In this document: positions 35,319 through 45,647 of the stretch, piece after piece
How positions within the stretch are numbered: the first letter of the stretch is position 1
Layout: each line of letters starts with the position of its first letter
Source: Rudaea cellulosilytica DSM 22992
GTDB lineage: Bacteria; Pseudomonadota; Gammaproteobacteria; Xanthomonadales; Rhodanobacteraceae
NCBI RefSeq assembly: GCF_000378125.1
Contig: NZ_KB899241.1
Location: forward strand, 719,652 to 783,651
Reading direction: 5' to 3'
DNA: 64,000 nt
The notes under the pieces: model-generated
The model's database searches: none
What the model was told of the DNA's origin: nothing
Seen by the model: the letters and a program-made list of their open reading frames with translations, nothing else
Made by a program: the position numbers and the translations under genes

Positions 35319-36458
35319 GTGAAAAACGCTAAAAATTATACTTTCTCCACGTTTGCTTTCGCCTTCGGCCTGGCCTGTGCGCTCGGCGCGGCCGTGCCGG
35401 CCGATGCCCAGGCACCCGCAGCTGCGGCCAAACCCGCGGCCGCCAAGCCTGCAGCGAAGAAGGCGGCGCCGGTTGCGGCCAAGGCCAAGCTGCCGCCGGG
35501 CATCGTCTGGCGCGGCGATCGCGCGACCGAGCGCGCGTTCGTCGCCGACCTGGCCAAGCAGTACGAGCTGTCCAAGCTCGGCAAGGTGACGATGCAGCCG
35601 TTCAGCACGATCTCCGGCATCGATGCGGTCAACGACGGCACAGCCGACGTCGCCGGCAGCGCCCGCCCGGCCATGCCGGGTCGTGCCGAGGAGACGAACC
35701 TGACCTTCTACCCGGTCGCTTGGGAAGCGATGGTGCCGATCACTTCGCCGAAGAATCCAGCCGACAGCGTCACTCTCAAGCAGCTTTACGACATCTACAG
35801 CGGCCAGCTGAAATCCTGGAAGGATCTCGGCGGCGCCGACGAGCCGATCAATCTCTACGCGATCGCTGCGCCGCTCGACGGCGTCGATTACGTGCTGCGC
35901 AAGTACATCTACAACAAGGGTGACCAGCCGGTGTGGGCCGGACGCCAGTACATGAACACGGCCAAGCTCGAGGAAGGCGTGACGATCGATCCGCACGGCC
36001 TCGGCTTCACCACACTGTCTTCGGTGTGGGGCAACAAGTCGATCAAGATCCTCAAGGTCGAAGGCATCGCGGCGAGCACGGCCACGGTCAAGGACGGCAG
36101 CTATCCGCTGTACGCACCGCTCTACCTGGCCGCGAAGAAGGACAGCAAGAACTTCGAAGCGACCGAGAAGTTCATCAACTACGCCAGCTCCGACGCAGGC
36201 AAGGCGATCATACGCAAGCACCAGCTCGTGCCGATCGACGACGCGCCCGCGCTGATGACCGAACTCGAAAAGAATTCGGCTTGGGTTTCCGAGCGTGTGG
36301 CAGGCCGCGGCGAGCCACGTCCGGTTTCCGCACCGATCGCGACAGCCGACTATCTCATTCGCACCCAACCCAATTCGGTCGAAGCACAGGAAGCCAAGGC
36401 GCGCGCCGCCGAAGTCATGGCACAGAAGAAGGCGGCGAAGGGCACGGACAAGCCTTGA
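35319..36458 (+). CDS. Exported PstS-like substrate-binding domain protein
   Basis: Periplasmic PBP-like protein (379 residues from the GTG at 35319; an ATG at 35253 overlapping the DegQ stop gives 401). I prefer 35319 because a promoter-like GATAATCGGCG lies 40 bp before it and the signal peptide then begins at once. The mature start is Ala/Lys-rich, then a phosphate-binding-like domain (STISGIDAVNDGTADVAGSARPA, a DGVDYVLRKYIYN segment). No pst transporter genes are adjacent, so it may act alone, as in some HtrA-linked systems. Ligand unknown. Confidence 0.75.
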   Translation: MKNAKNYTFSTFAFAFGLACALGAAVPADAQAPAAAAKPAAAKPAAKKAAPVAAKAKLPPGIVWRGDRATERAFVADLAKQYELSKLGKVTMQPFSTISGIDAVNDGTADVAGSARPAMPGRAEETNLTFYPVAWEAMVPITSPKNPADSVTLKQLYDIYSGQLKSWKDLGGADEPINLYAIAAPLDGVDYVLRKYIYNKGDQPVWAGRQYMNTAKLEEGVTIDPHGLGFTTLSSVWGNKSIKILKVEGIAASTATVKDGSYPLYAPLYLAAKKDSKNFEATEKFINYASSDAGKAIIRKHQLVPIDDAPALMTELEKNSAWVSERVAGRGEPRPVSAPIATADYLIRTQPNSVEAQEAKARAAEVMAQKKAAKGTDKP

Positions 36459-36476
36459 TCGTTCGGTGACGCGCCG

Positions 36477-37202
36477 ATGAACCCGTTGCGCATCCGCGCG
36501 ATCACATTCGATCTCGACGATACGCTGTGGCCGATCGCACCGGTCATGCTGCGCGCAGAACAACGCCTCGACAGCTGGCTGCGCGCGCACTGTCCGCGCA
36601 CCGCCACGGCTTACCCGCTGGAGGCGATGCGTGCGTTGCGCGACCGAGTTGCCGACGAGAACCCGCAACTCGCGCACGATTTCAGCGCGCAGCGGCGACT
36701 GTCCTTGCGACAAGCCTTGCTGCCGCACGGCTACCACGACGATCACGTCGACGCCGCCTTCGCCGCGTTCTATGCCGAACGCAATCGTGTGGAGCACTAC
36801 GCCGATACGCTGCCCGCGCTCGAACGCCTCGGCGCGCGCTATCCGCTCGCGGTGATCACCAACGGCAACGCCGACCTGCACGCGACCGGCGTCGCGGCAC
36901 ATTTTCGCTTCGCCCTGCATGCCGGCGCGTTCGGCGCGGCCAAGCCGGCCGCGGACATTTTCCATGCCGCCTGCGAGCGGTTCGGATTTGCGCCCGAAGA
37001 GGTGCTGCATGTCGGCGACGATCCCGAATTGGACGTGATCGGCGCGCATCGCGCAGGATTGCGCAGCGCGTGGCTGCAACGCGGCACGATCAGCTGGAGC
37101 AAAGCCTCGCGCCAGTCCGCCGTGCAGCCCGACTGGATCGTGCGCAGCCTGGCCAAGCTGACTGATCTGCTGGCGCCGCCAGCCCGCGTCAGCGCGCGCT
37201 GA
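36477..37202 (+). CDS. HAD-superfamily hydrolase (YigB-like)
   Basis: 241-residue phosphatase-like protein. All four HAD motifs are present: FDLDDTLWP (nucleophile Asp 12), VITNGNAD, the Lys in AAKPAADIF, and HVGDDPELDVIGA. The helical cap fits the C1 class. E. coli YigB, an FMN/pyrimidine phosphatase, is the nearest named relative I can suggest. Same strand, 18 bp after the binding-protein gene. Confidence 0.9.
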   Translation: MNPLRIRAITFDLDDTLWPIAPVMLRAEQRLDSWLRAHCPRTATAYPLEAMRALRDRVADENPQLAHDFSAQRRLSLRQALLPHGYHDDHVDAAFAAFYAERNRVEHYADTLPALERLGARYPLAVITNGNADLHATGVAAHFRFALHAGAFGAAKPAADIFHAACERFGFAPEEVLHVGDDPELDVIGAHRAGLRSAWLQRGTISWSKASRQSAVQPDWIVRSLAKLTDLLAPPARVSAR

Positions 37203-37215
37203 CTAGACCGCGCGG

Positions 37216-39390
37216 CTATTTCTTTTTTGCGCTGGCCGCCGCGCGCGGCAACTGGTCGAGCATGAATGCGTAGGCCTCGGCCGTTTCGCGCCAGTGCGTG
37301 TAGCGCCCGCTCTGGCCGCCGTGGCCGGCTTCCATGTTGACCTTGAACAGCAGCGGGTTCTGGTCGGTCTTCATCGCGCGCAGCTTGGCCACCCATTTCG
37401 CCGGCTCGTAGTACTGCACCTGCGAATCGTTGAGGCCGGTGCTGACGAACATCGCTGGGTAAGCCTGCGCCTTGACGTTGTCGTACGGCGAGTAGGCGAG
37501 CATGGTCTCGTAGAACTTCGTGTCCTGCGGATTGCCCCACTCGTCGAACTCATTCGTGGTCAGCGGGATCGATTCGTCGAGCATCGTGGTGACCGCGTCG
37601 ACGAACGGCACCTGGGTGAAGATGCCGCGGTAGTCCTGCGGCGCCATGTTCGCGACCGCGCCCATGAGCAGGCCGCCGGCGCTGCGGCCGAAGGCGAACA
37701 CCTTGTCCTTCGCCGCGATCTTCTGCGCAACGAGGTATTCGGTGCTGTCGATGAAGTCAGTGAAGGTGTTCATCTTCTTCAACAACTTGCCGTCCTCGTA
37801 CCAGCCGCGACCGAGTTCGCCGCCGCCGCGGATGTGCGCGAGCGCGACGACGAAACCGCGGTCGAGCAGCGAGACATAGGCTGGACTGAAGTGCGGATCG
37901 TACTGTGCGCCGTAGGCGCCGTAGCCGATCTGCAGCATCGGCGCGCTGCCGTCACGCTTGGTGTCCTTGCGATAGGCGAGCGAGACCGGAACCTTCGTGC
38001 CGTCGCGGGCGACGGCCCAGACGCGCTCGGTCGTGTAGTTCGCGCGCTCGTAGCCGATCACCGCCTCGCGCTTGCGCTCCTCGCGCTTACCGGTGCGCAT
38101 GTCGAGATCGTAGACCGTCTTCGGCGTGACCAGCGAGGCGACCTCGTAGCGCAAAACATCGGTGTCGACCTCGCGATTGTCGCCGATCACCATGGCGTAG
38201 TCGGCCTCGTCGGTCTCGACCAGCCGCGTCGCACCGTCGCGCCAGGGTTTGATGCGTACGCGCGCGAGGCCCTCGCTGTGCTCGCCGACAACGAGATAGT
38301 TGCGAAACAGCGCAATGCGATCGACCGTCGCATCGTTGCGCGCCGCCACGATCTCGCGCCAGCGTTTCTTGTCGCCGACCTGGGCATCGTCGACCTGCAT
38401 CACGCGATAGTTCTTCACCTGCCAGTTGGTGCGCACCACCCAGCGCCGGTCGATATGCTCGGCGTCGTACTTGAAATCGTGCTCGCGCGGCGCGAGCACC
38501 TTGAAGCGCGCCTTCGGTTGGCTCGCCGGGATGAAACGAACCTCGCTCGACAGCGTCGACTGCGAGGCGATCGCGATGAATTTGTCGTCACCCGTGCGCG
38601 CCACGTCGAGGTAGTAGCTGTGATCGCGCTCCTCGTAGACGACCGGATCGCGTTTCGGATCGGTGCCGAGCACATGCTTCTTCACACGCACGGTGAGCAG
38701 CGTGACCGGATCGTTCTCGACGTAGAACAAGGTGTGGTTGTCGTCGGCCCAGGCCACGGCGCCCGGCGTGTTCGCCAGCGCGTCGGGCAGCAGCTTGCCG
38801 CTGGCGAGATCCTTGATGCGGATCGTGAACTGCTGACGGCCAGCCGTGTCTTCGGCATAGGCGATCAGCTTTTCGTTCGGGCTGATCTCGTATTGGCCGA
38901 TCTGGAAGAAATCATGCCCCTTCGCCAGCGCAGGGCCATCGAGCAACACTTCCTCGCGCGCATCGGGATTGCCGCAGCGGCGCGCATAGACCGCGTATTC
39001 CGCGGCTTGCGCATAGCGCGTCTGATACCAGCAGTGGCGGTATTTCGCCGGCGCACTCGCATCGTCCGGGGCAAGGCGCGCGGTGATCTCCTTGTACAGC
39101 GCTTCCTGCTGTGCCTGCGTGTGCGCGGTCATTTGCGCGTAGTAGGCATTCTCCGCCTTGAGGTAGTTGAGCACCTCGGGCCGGGTGCGCGTGTCGTCGC
39201 GCAGCCAGTAGTAGTTGTCGATGCGCGTGCCGCCCGGCGCGGACACGGGATACGCATGCACCGCGGCGACCGGTGGCTGCGGCGCCGGCGCGGCCGGCTC
39301 GCGCGACTGCATCGCGCAGCCGACGAGGACGAGGCCGGCCAGCACGGGCACGATCGAAATGCGAATCTTGCGGGAGGTGATCGCTGACAT
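37216..39390 (-). CDS. S9-family prolyl oligopeptidase-like lipoprotein
   Basis: 724-residue peptidase with an N-terminal lipobox LVGC (Cys about 25), a seven-bladed beta-propeller (about 70-430) and an alpha/beta-hydrolase domain. The triad is S570 in GRSAGG, D655 in GLNDSQV and H690 in AGHGGQ. It resembles oligopeptidase B but is exported and lipid-anchored, so it likely cleaves peptides in the periplasm or at the outer membrane. Confidence 0.9.
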   Translation of the reverse strand: MSAITSRKIRISIVPVLAGLVLVGCAMQSREPAAPAPQPPVAAVHAYPVSAPGGTRIDNYYWLRDDTRTRPEVLNYLKAENAYYAQMTAHTQAQQEALYKEITARLAPDDASAPAKYRHCWYQTRYAQAAEYAVYARRCGNPDAREEVLLDGPALAKGHDFFQIGQYEISPNEKLIAYAEDTAGRQQFTIRIKDLASGKLLPDALANTPGAVAWADDNHTLFYVENDPVTLLTVRVKKHVLGTDPKRDPVVYEERDHSYYLDVARTGDDKFIAIASQSTLSSEVRFIPASQPKARFKVLAPREHDFKYDAEHIDRRWVVRTNWQVKNYRVMQVDDAQVGDKKRWREIVAARNDATVDRIALFRNYLVVGEHSEGLARVRIKPWRDGATRLVETDEADYAMVIGDNREVDTDVLRYEVASLVTPKTVYDLDMRTGKREERKREAVIGYERANYTTERVWAVARDGTKVPVSLAYRKDTKRDGSAPMLQIGYGAYGAQYDPHFSPAYVSLLDRGFVVALAHIRGGGELGRGWYEDGKLLKKMNTFTDFIDSTEYLVAQKIAAKDKVFAFGRSAGGLLMGAVANMAPQDYRGIFTQVPFVDAVTTMLDESIPLTTNEFDEWGNPQDTKFYETMLAYSPYDNVKAQAYPAMFVSTGLNDSQVQYYEPAKWVAKLRAMKTDQNPLLFKVNMEAGHGGQSGRYTHWRETAEAYAFMLDQLPRAAASAKKK

Positions 39391-39529
39391 GGACGGCCCA
39401 TCGAATTCACGGCGAAGCGGCGATGGTAGACAGGCCGGCGCCGCGAAACAATCCGGCCGGCGCCGCGCTAACGCAAACCAAACATTCGCTCGCTAGAATC
39501 GGCGGCCTTTGATCGTTACGGGGTAACCC

Positions 39530-40159
39530 ATGTCGTCGAATCCCACCCAGCGCGGCATGCCGCCGCTGCCACTGCTGATCTTCTCCTCGCGTTGGTTGCA
39601 GCTGCCGCTGTACCTCGGCCTGATCGTGGCGCAGGGCGTCTATGTCGTGCTCTTCGTCAAGGAGCTCTGGCACCTGATCGTCGGCGCGGTGAATTTTGGC
39701 GAGCAGGAAATCATGCTGATCGTGCTCGGCCTGATCGACGTGGTTATGATCTCCAACCTGCTGATCATGGTCATCGTCGGTGGCTATGAAACCTTCGTTT
39801 CGCGCTTGCGCCTGGAAGACCATCCGGACCAACCCGAGTGGCTCAGCCACGTCAACGCCTCGGTGCTCAAGGTCAAGCTGGCGATGGCGATCATCGGCAT
39901 CTCCTCGATCCACCTGCTCAAGACCTTCATCGCCGCCGGCGCGATCGGTGCGGGCGGCCTGCCGTTCTGTACGCCCGAGGAATTCATGCTGATCAAGGAC
40001 ACCGCGGTCGCCGCACCCCGCTGCACCACGCTCACCCCGACCGGCGTGATGTGGCAGACGATCATCCACTGCGTCTTCATCCTCTCCGCGATCGGCATCG
40101 CCTACACCGACAAGATCATGAACGGCTTGGCCGCGCGCAAGACGGCGGAAGCGCACTGA
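39530..40159 (+). CDS. YqhA/UPF0114 (TIGR00645) membrane protein
   Basis: 209-residue inner-membrane protein with four hydrophobic segments and the conserved [14 protein letters not shown] and [16 protein letters not shown] blocks of TIGR00645. Function unknown; YqhA is annotated only by homology. It precedes the converging GNAT gene. Confidence 0.9.
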   Translation: MSSNPTQRGMPPLPLLIFSSRWLQLPLYLGLIVAQGVYVVLFVKELWHLIVGAVNFGEQEIMLIVLGLIDVVMISNLLIMVIVGGYETFVSRLRLEDHPDQPEWLSHVNASVLKVKLAMAIIGISSIHLLKTFIAAGAIGAGGLPFCTPEEFMLIKDTAVAAPRCTTLTPTGVMWQTIIHCVFILSAIGIAYTDKIMNGLAARKTAEAH

Positions 40160-40234
40160 GCGGAAACCGCGCCGCGCCGGCGCACGTCCGCGGCGTTCTG
40201 AAGCAAATGCGGAGCGGCAAGCAACGCCTGTCGC

Positions 40235-40708
40235 TCATGCTTTGTCCGTGAGCCGCTTCTCGTAGCGCCACGCGTCCGCGCCATCCTCGTAGAAACCGGG
40301 CTTCTCGCCGAAGCGCTGGAAGCCGAGGCGTTCGTACAGCGCGATCGCGGCCGCGTTGTCCTTGCGCACCTCCAAGCGCAGGCGCGCGCAAGCGCGATCC
40401 CGCGCCGTCGCCTCGACTGCGGCCAGCAATGACTTGGCCACACCGCGGCCGCGTGCGCGCTCCGCAACCGCGATCGAGTAAAGCCGTGCAATATCGCTGC
40501 CGGCACGATAGAACACGACGGCCTTGCCGAGCAGCCCGCCGGCATCGACGGCGGCGAGCACGGTCGCACTGGTGCTGTGCAGGTGCTGGCGGTATTGTCG
40601 CGGCGACAGGTGATCGGTCGTGAATGCGGCGCGCTCGAGTGCGATCAGCGCATCGAGATCGTCGACCATGGCACTACGAATCGAAAAATCGGGGGGCGCG
40701 GGGAGCAT
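40235..40708 (-). CDS. GNAT-family N-acetyltransferase
   Basis: 157-residue acetyltransferase with the acetyl-CoA loop (AERARGRGVAKSLLAAVE) and C-terminal KDNAAAIALYERLGFQRFGEKPGFYEDGADAW, near RimI-like protein N-acetylases. Cytoplasmic. It faces away from the RimK-like ligase gene; GNAT enzymes are often encoded near such ATP-grasp ligases, so a joint modification step is possible. Confidence 0.88.
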   Translation of the reverse strand: MLPAPPDFSIRSAMVDDLDALIALERAAFTTDHLSPRQYRQHLHSTSATVLAAVDAGGLLGKAVVFYRAGSDIARLYSIAVAERARGRGVAKSLLAAVEATARDRACARLRLEVRKDNAAAIALYERLGFQRFGEKPGFYEDGADAWRYEKRLTDKA

Positions 40709-41010
40709 GCCGCCAGCCTAAGCTACCGATGCCGGACCCGGCAACGGCGTACAGCGATGAATTCGGCGTAAACGATCCGCAATTCCAAATCTTGGTCGGA
40801 TGGAAGGGCGTCGCACTTGTGTCAAACTGCGCGCCTTCCCACCACGGCGCGCCCCGCCATGTCCGAACCTCCGAGTGCATTTCCAGCGGACTTCCTGCCC
40901 GCTCTCAAACGGCAGCCTAGGCCGCGCTTTTCGATATTCTCAGCGGGCTTCCTTGCCTGCTGTAGAGCGGCCGTCGGGGCACACTTTCCAATTTTACTTG
41001 CTAACCACGC
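40709..41010. other. Intergenic region upstream of the RimK-like gene
   Basis: 302 bp between divergent GNAT and RimK-like genes. No coding frame, repeat or convincing promoter could be assigned by eye; the last 40 bp before the ATG are AT-enriched. Confidence 0.5.
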
Positions 41011-42495
41011 ATGAGCCGCCTCGTCATCGTCGTGGAAAAGGCCTCGGACTGGGGCTCGTACTATCCTTCCGACAACGTCGTCGCAGCGCAGGACTATCTC
41101 AAGGAACCGATCGCAGCCGACGACGAGCGCGTGCAGGTGATCAACCTCTGCCGCAGCTACAAATATCTGGGCATCGGCTATTACGTCTCGCTGCTCGCCG
41201 AGGCGCGCGGGCACAAGGTGATTCCGTCGGTGCGCACGATCAACGATCTGCGCAAGCGCGCGCTGTATGGCCTCGACATCGAGGATCTGAACCAGAAGCT
41301 GATCAAATTCCTGCCCGAGGGCGGACGCGACGCGACCGACTTCGGCGTGCTCGTCTATTTCGGCGAGACCAGCTACGCGGCGCTATCCGATCTCGCGCGC
41401 CAGGTGTTCGACACGTTCCCGTGCCCGATCCTGCGCCTCGAGTTCGAGCGCGAGAAGGTCTGGCAGATCGCCGCGATCAAGCCGGCCGGTCTGCATACGC
41501 TGACCGACCAGCAGGAAGACTCGTTCGCCGCCGCGCTCGACAAGTTCTCCAAGAAGCTCTGGCGCAAGCCGCGCGCGCGCAAGGCCTATCGCTACGACAT
41601 CGCGATGCTCGCCGATCCGAACGAGGCGATGCCGCCGTCGAACAAGCGCGCGCTGAAGTCGTTCATCGAGGCCGGCAAGGAAATCGGCATCGAGGTCGAG
41701 ATCATCGGCAAGAACGACTACTCGCGCCTGGCCGAGTACGACGGCTTGTTCATCCGCGAGACCACCGCGATCGACAACCACACCTACCGCTTCGCCAACA
41801 AGGCGGAGAAGGAAGGTATGGTCGTGATCGATGATCCCGGCTCGATCCTCAAGTGCACGAACAAGATTTACCTGCACGACCTGCTCAAGTCGCGCAAGCT
41901 GGCCACGCCGAAGACCGAAATCCTCTATCGCGACGACGCGAAAAAGCTCGCCGAACTGCCCGACCTGCTCGGATTTCCGATCGTGTTGAAGATTCCCGAC
42001 GGGTCTTTTTCGCGCGGCATCGTCAAGGTGGAGACGGTCGAGCAACTGAAGAAGGCCGCCGACGACCTGTTCCAGCACACCGCGCTCGTGCTCGCCCAGG
42101 AATTCATGTTCACCGAATATGACTGGCGCATCGGCGTGCTCGATGGCCAGGCGCTGTACGCCTGCCAGTACTTCATGTCGCGCGGGCATTGGCAGATCTA
42201 CAACCACGGCGCCAATGCGACGCAAAAGTCGGGGGGCTTCAAGACCCTGCCCGTGCGCGACGCGCCGAGCGAAGTGGTCAAGCTCGCACTCAAGGCCACG
42301 TCGTCGATCGGAGACGGCCTCTACGGCGTCGACCTCAAGCAGAACGGCGAGCGCATCGTCGTCATCGAAGTCAACGACAACCCTTCGATCGATGCCGGCG
42401 TCGAAGACGACTATCTCGGCGAGGACCTCTATCGCCGCATCATGGAAGAATTCCTGCGCCGGCTCGAGCGCAAGCGCCTTGGCATCACCGACTGA
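41011..42495 (+). CDS. RimK-like ATP-grasp ligase with RLAN N-terminal domain
   Basis: 494-residue carboxylate-amine ligase. The N-terminal part (about 1-160) is the RimK-like ATP-grasp N-domain (RLAN) with VINLCRSYKYLGIGYYVSLLAEARGHKV. The ATP-grasp core follows (LIRETTAIDNHTYRFANKAEKEGMVVIDDP, IVLKIPDGSFSRGIVKV, and the metal-binding VIEVNDNPSIDAG near 455). It likely adds an amino acid such as glutamate to a peptide or protein; target unknown. Confidence 0.9.
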   Translation: MSRLVIVVEKASDWGSYYPSDNVVAAQDYLKEPIAADDERVQVINLCRSYKYLGIGYYVSLLAEARGHKVIPSVRTINDLRKRALYGLDIEDLNQKLIKFLPEGGRDATDFGVLVYFGETSYAALSDLARQVFDTFPCPILRLEFEREKVWQIAAIKPAGLHTLTDQQEDSFAAALDKFSKKLWRKPRARKAYRYDIAMLADPNEAMPPSNKRALKSFIEAGKEIGIEVEIIGKNDYSRLAEYDGLFIRETTAIDNHTYRFANKAEKEGMVVIDDPGSILKCTNKIYLHDLLKSRKLATPKTEILYRDDAKKLAELPDLLGFPIVLKIPDGSFSRGIVKVETVEQLKKAADDLFQHTALVLAQEFMFTEYDWRIGVLDGQALYACQYFMSRGHWQIYNHGANATQKSGGFKTLPVRDAPSEVVKLALKATSSIGDGLYGVDLKQNGERIVVIEVNDNPSIDAGVEDDYLGEDLYRRIMEEFLRRLERKRLGITD

Positions 42496-42984
42496 TCGAG
42501 CCGCGATCGGCAAACTAGCTACGGCTGTAGGGACGTCACTCTCTATCTTGGACGCGGCAACTTCCTTTTTGGGGCGCGCAAAGCGCAAGCATGAACGTCC
42601 GCTCTCGGCCAGAGCCGGTCAGTTGGCCACTCAAGTTCAGTGTCGAAATGCGGTCGTTCGTCACGGCACGAGGCAAATGGGGCATTATTCGCCGCAGCCG
42701 TGGTAGTAGCGCGGCCTCGTTCCATGGATCCAGATTTGTGCCATGGCCTGATGATTAGTCAATCAGGTTCGTGACATTCAGCTCGGCGCCCGGGACGCGT
42801 CATCCGACCACCACCCGCGCCATGGAATGGGGGGACATTGCGGCGTATGATCTTTGAACCACGGCGGAGCGAGTCGTCACCTTCTAAGTTCCGCCCAAGC
42901 TGACTATTCGAGCGACCACATCGATGTGACCGCGACGCGAGATAAGTAAAGTAACAACACAACGAGTCGGCAAAGGAGTTTCAA
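42496..42984. other. 489-bp low-GC gap before the molybdenum hydroxylase operon
   Basis: Two short minus frames (60 and 67 residues) occur but resemble nothing and lack ribosome sites. The GC is visibly lower than in the flanking core genes. The last 25 bp hold an AAAGGAG ribosome site for the 2Fe-2S gene. It probably contains the operon promoter and marks the left edge of an accessory block. Confidence 0.5.
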
Positions 42985-43455
42985 ATGTCGCAACGACAGT
43001 TGAAGATCAACGGCGAAGACAAGACAGTCGACGTTCCGGACAACATGCCCCTCTTATGGGTGTTGCGCGATGTGCTCGGCATGACCGGCACCAAATACGG
43101 CTGCGGCATCGCTCAATGCGGTGCTTGCACCGTACATCTCGACGGACGCGCCATCCGCTCCTGTCAGATGCCAGTTAGCGCCGTTGGGAGCCGCGCGATC
43201 ACGACGATCGAAGGCATTGGCAAAACTCCGACCGGTGCAAGGATTCAGAAGGCATGGCTCGACGAGGAAGTCGTGCAGTGCGGTTATTGCCAGAGTGGGC
43301 AGATCATGTCGGCGAGCGCACTGCTCGCCACAACGCCAAAGCCCGATGACGCCGACATCAATGCTGCGATGGCTGGCAACATCTGCCGTTGCGGGACCTA
43401 TGTGCGTATCCGCGCCGCGATCAAACGCGCGGCCGAAGGGGAGCAGCCGACATGA
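42985..43455 (+). CDS. 2Fe-2S subunit of a molybdenum hydroxylase (IorA/CoxS-like)
   Basis: 156-residue electron-transfer subunit. The plant-type cluster uses C40, C45, C48 and C60 ([15 protein letters not shown]...C) and the second, helical cluster uses CGYC and CRC near the C-terminus ([18 protein letters not shown]). It lacks a signal and is presumably exported as a complex with the Tat-tagged large subunit, whose ATG overlaps its stop (ATGA). An AAAGGAG site precedes the ATG. Confidence 0.95.
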   Translation: MSQRQLKINGEDKTVDVPDNMPLLWVLRDVLGMTGTKYGCGIAQCGACTVHLDGRAIRSCQMPVSAVGSRAITTIEGIGKTPTGARIQKAWLDEEVVQCGYCQSGQIMSASALLATTPKPDDADINAAMAGNICRCGTYVRIRAAIKRAAEGEQPT

Positions 43456-45647
43456 ACGCGACGTTCAAGGACTCAATCGCCGAACCTTCGCGGCGCGCTT
43501 TCATTAAAGGCGGAGTGGCGGGCGGATTTCTGCTCGCCTTCCACGTGCCCGTGTTCGGCGGTATCAACGAGCCGAATCAGCCAGCCGACGATACGAACGG
43601 CAAGTTCGCACCGAATGCTTTCATCCGCATCGACAAAGCCGGCAAGACCACTCTGGTCATGCCGCAGGTCGAAATGGGGCAAGGCGTCTACACATCGGTC
43701 GCGATGATTCTCGCCGAGGAACTCGACGCCGACTATTCGCAAGTCACGCTCGAGCATGCGCCGCCGAATGACAAGGCATACGGCAACCCGACATTCGGCA
43801 TCCAGGTGACGGGCAACTCGAATTCGATTCGCGCGTTCTGGAAGCCGCTACGCACCGCCGGCGCCAGCGCCCGCGCGATGCTGATCCAGGCGGCAGCGAA
43901 ACAGTGGAAGGTAGATCCCTCGGGCTGCGCCGCGAGTGACGGCAAGGTTACGCACGGCGCGAGCAATCGCACGCTCTCGTACGCCGCGCTGGCGGATGCC
44001 GCATCGAAAGAGACACCGCCGAAAGACCCGCCGCTCAAGGACCCGAAGCAGTTCAAGTTGATCGGCAAGCCGCAGAAGCGGTTCGACACGCCGAGCAAGG
44101 TGGACGGTTCGGCGGTGTACGGTATCGACGCGATGTTACCCGGAATGAAGTTCGCGACAATCATGGCTTCGCCGGTGTTCGGCGGCAAAGTGAGCAAGGT
44201 TGACGACACCGCAGCGAAGCAGATTCCGGGCATGCAACTGGTGATCGCGCTCGACGACATGGTAGCGGTGATCGGCGATCATTTCTGGGCTGCGAAGTCC
44301 GGGCTCGATGCGCTCAAGATCACATGGGATCACGGCCCGAATGCTACCGTGAGCAATGACGCGATCTGGAAGCACCTGCGCGATGAGAGTGCGAAAGATG
44401 GCGTCATCGCCAAGTCAGTAGGTGACGTGAAGAAAGCGTTCGAGTCGGGCGAGAAATTTCACGCCGTTTACGAACTGCCGTTCCTCGCGCACGCGACGAT
44501 GGAGCCGATGAACTGCACCGTGCAGCTCAAGCCGGACGGCGGTTGTGAGATCTGGTTAGGCACGCAGGTGATATCGCGAGTGCAGCAGACTGTCGCAAAG
44601 CTGCTCGGCGTGTCCGACGACAAGGTCATCGTGCACAATCATTTAATCGGCGGCGGCTTCGGCCGTCGCCTCGAACCAGATATGGCGCTCAAGGCCGTGC
44701 GCGTGGCGCAGCGTCTGAACGGCGAACCGGTAAAGGTGGTCTGGTCGCGCGAGGAGGACATGCGGCAGGATGTCTATCGTCCCGTCTATCGCGACGAGAT
44801 TTCCGCGACAGTGAGCGACGGCAAGATCGCCGGCTGGAGATACAAGATTTCCGGCTCATCGGTCATCGCGCGCTGGCTTCCACCGGCGTTTCAGAAGGGC
44901 ATCGACATCGACTCCATAGATTGCGCGGTCGATCAGCCCTACGATTTTCCGAATTTGGAAGTGCAATACATGCGTGTCGAGCCGCCGGCGGTGCCGACCG
45001 GTTTCTGGCGCGGCGTCGGTCCGAACAACAATGTGTTCGCTATCGAATGCTTTATCGACGAGGTGGCGAAGAAACTCAACAAGGATCCGATCGCGTTCCG
45101 CAAGAGCATGCTCGACAAAGGCCCGCGTTTCAAAGCCGTGCTCGATCTGGTCGCGCAGAAATCCGCCTGGGGCCAGCCACTCGGCAAACGCGTCGGACGC
45201 GGCGTATGCCTGCAGCCGGCTTTCGGCAGCTTCATCGCCACGGTGATCGAAGCAGAAGTCGATGAGCAGGGCGAGGTGTTGTTGCGCAAGGTCAACTGCG
45301 CTGTGGACGCGGGGATCGTCGTCAATCCAGATACCGTCGTCGCGCAGTTGCAGGGGGGCATCATTTTCGGATTGACAGCGGCGCTGTACGGCGAAGTCAC
45401 CATCGACGGCGGCCGCGTGCAGCAATCCAATTTTCACAATTATCGAATGCTGCGCATCGATCAGATTCCATCGATCGACGTGCATATCGTACATAGCGGC
45501 GAGGCACCCGGTGGCATCGGTGAGACGGGTGCGACGGCTGGGCCGCCGGCGCTGCGCAATGCGATTTTCGCGGCCACCGGTATTCCCTTGCGACGATTGC
45601 CGATCGACCTCGACGTGCTCGCCGGGAGGAAGCAACCATGGGTATGA
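43452..45647 (+). CDS. Molybdenum hydroxylase large subunit, Tat-exported (IorB-like)
   Basis: 731-residue molybdopterin-binding catalytic subunit of the isoquinoline 1-oxidoreductase/aldehyde dehydrogenase group. The N-terminus carries a Tat motif SRRAFIK (R14-R15) and hydrophobic stretch. Cofactor-binding segments include [31 protein letters not shown] and [15 protein letters not shown] near the end, the last near the catalytic Glu. The cytochrome gene overlaps its end by 10 bp, so electrons probably flow to cytochrome c. Substrate could be an aromatic aldehyde or N-heterocycle. Confidence 0.92.
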   Translation: MNATFKDSIAEPSRRAFIKGGVAGGFLLAFHVPVFGGINEPNQPADDTNGKFAPNAFIRIDKAGKTTLVMPQVEMGQGVYTSVAMILAEELDADYSQVTLEHAPPNDKAYGNPTFGIQVTGNSNSIRAFWKPLRTAGASARAMLIQAAAKQWKVDPSGCAASDGKVTHGASNRTLSYAALADAASKETPPKDPPLKDPKQFKLIGKPQKRFDTPSKVDGSAVYGIDAMLPGMKFATIMASPVFGGKVSKVDDTAAKQIPGMQLVIALDDMVAVIGDHFWAAKSGLDALKITWDHGPNATVSNDAIWKHLRDESAKDGVIAKSVGDVKKAFESGEKFHAVYELPFLAHATMEPMNCTVQLKPDGGCEIWLGTQVISRVQQTVAKLLGVSDDKVIVHNHLIGGGFGRRLEPDMALKAVRVAQRLNGEPVKVVWSREEDMRQDVYRPVYRDEISATVSDGKIAGWRYKISGSSVIARWLPPAFQKGIDIDSIDCAVDQPYDFPNLEVQYMRVEPPAVPTGFWRGVGPNNNVFAIECFIDEVAKKLNKDPIAFRKSMLDKGPRFKAVLDLVAQKSAWGQPLGKRVGRGVCLQPAFGSFIATVIEAEVDEQGEVLLRKVNCAVDAGIVVNPDTVVAQLQGGIIFGLTAALYGEVTIDGGRVQQSNFHNYRMLRIDQIPSIDVHIVHSGEAPGGIGETGATAGPPALRNAIFAATGIPLRRLPIDLDVLAGRKQPWV

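Noticed and set aside
35202-37079. 625-residue minus frame opposite the phosphate-binding-like and HAD genes
   Set aside because: Antisense to two recognised genes and without domain hallmarks.
37294-39387. 697-residue plus frame opposite the S9 peptidase
   Set aside because: Antisense shadow; the minus strand has the complete Ser-Asp-His triad.
42543-42962. Two short minus frames (60 and 67 residues) before the molybdenum hydroxylase genes
   Set aside because: No ribosome site, no family resemblance, and codon use unlike real genes.
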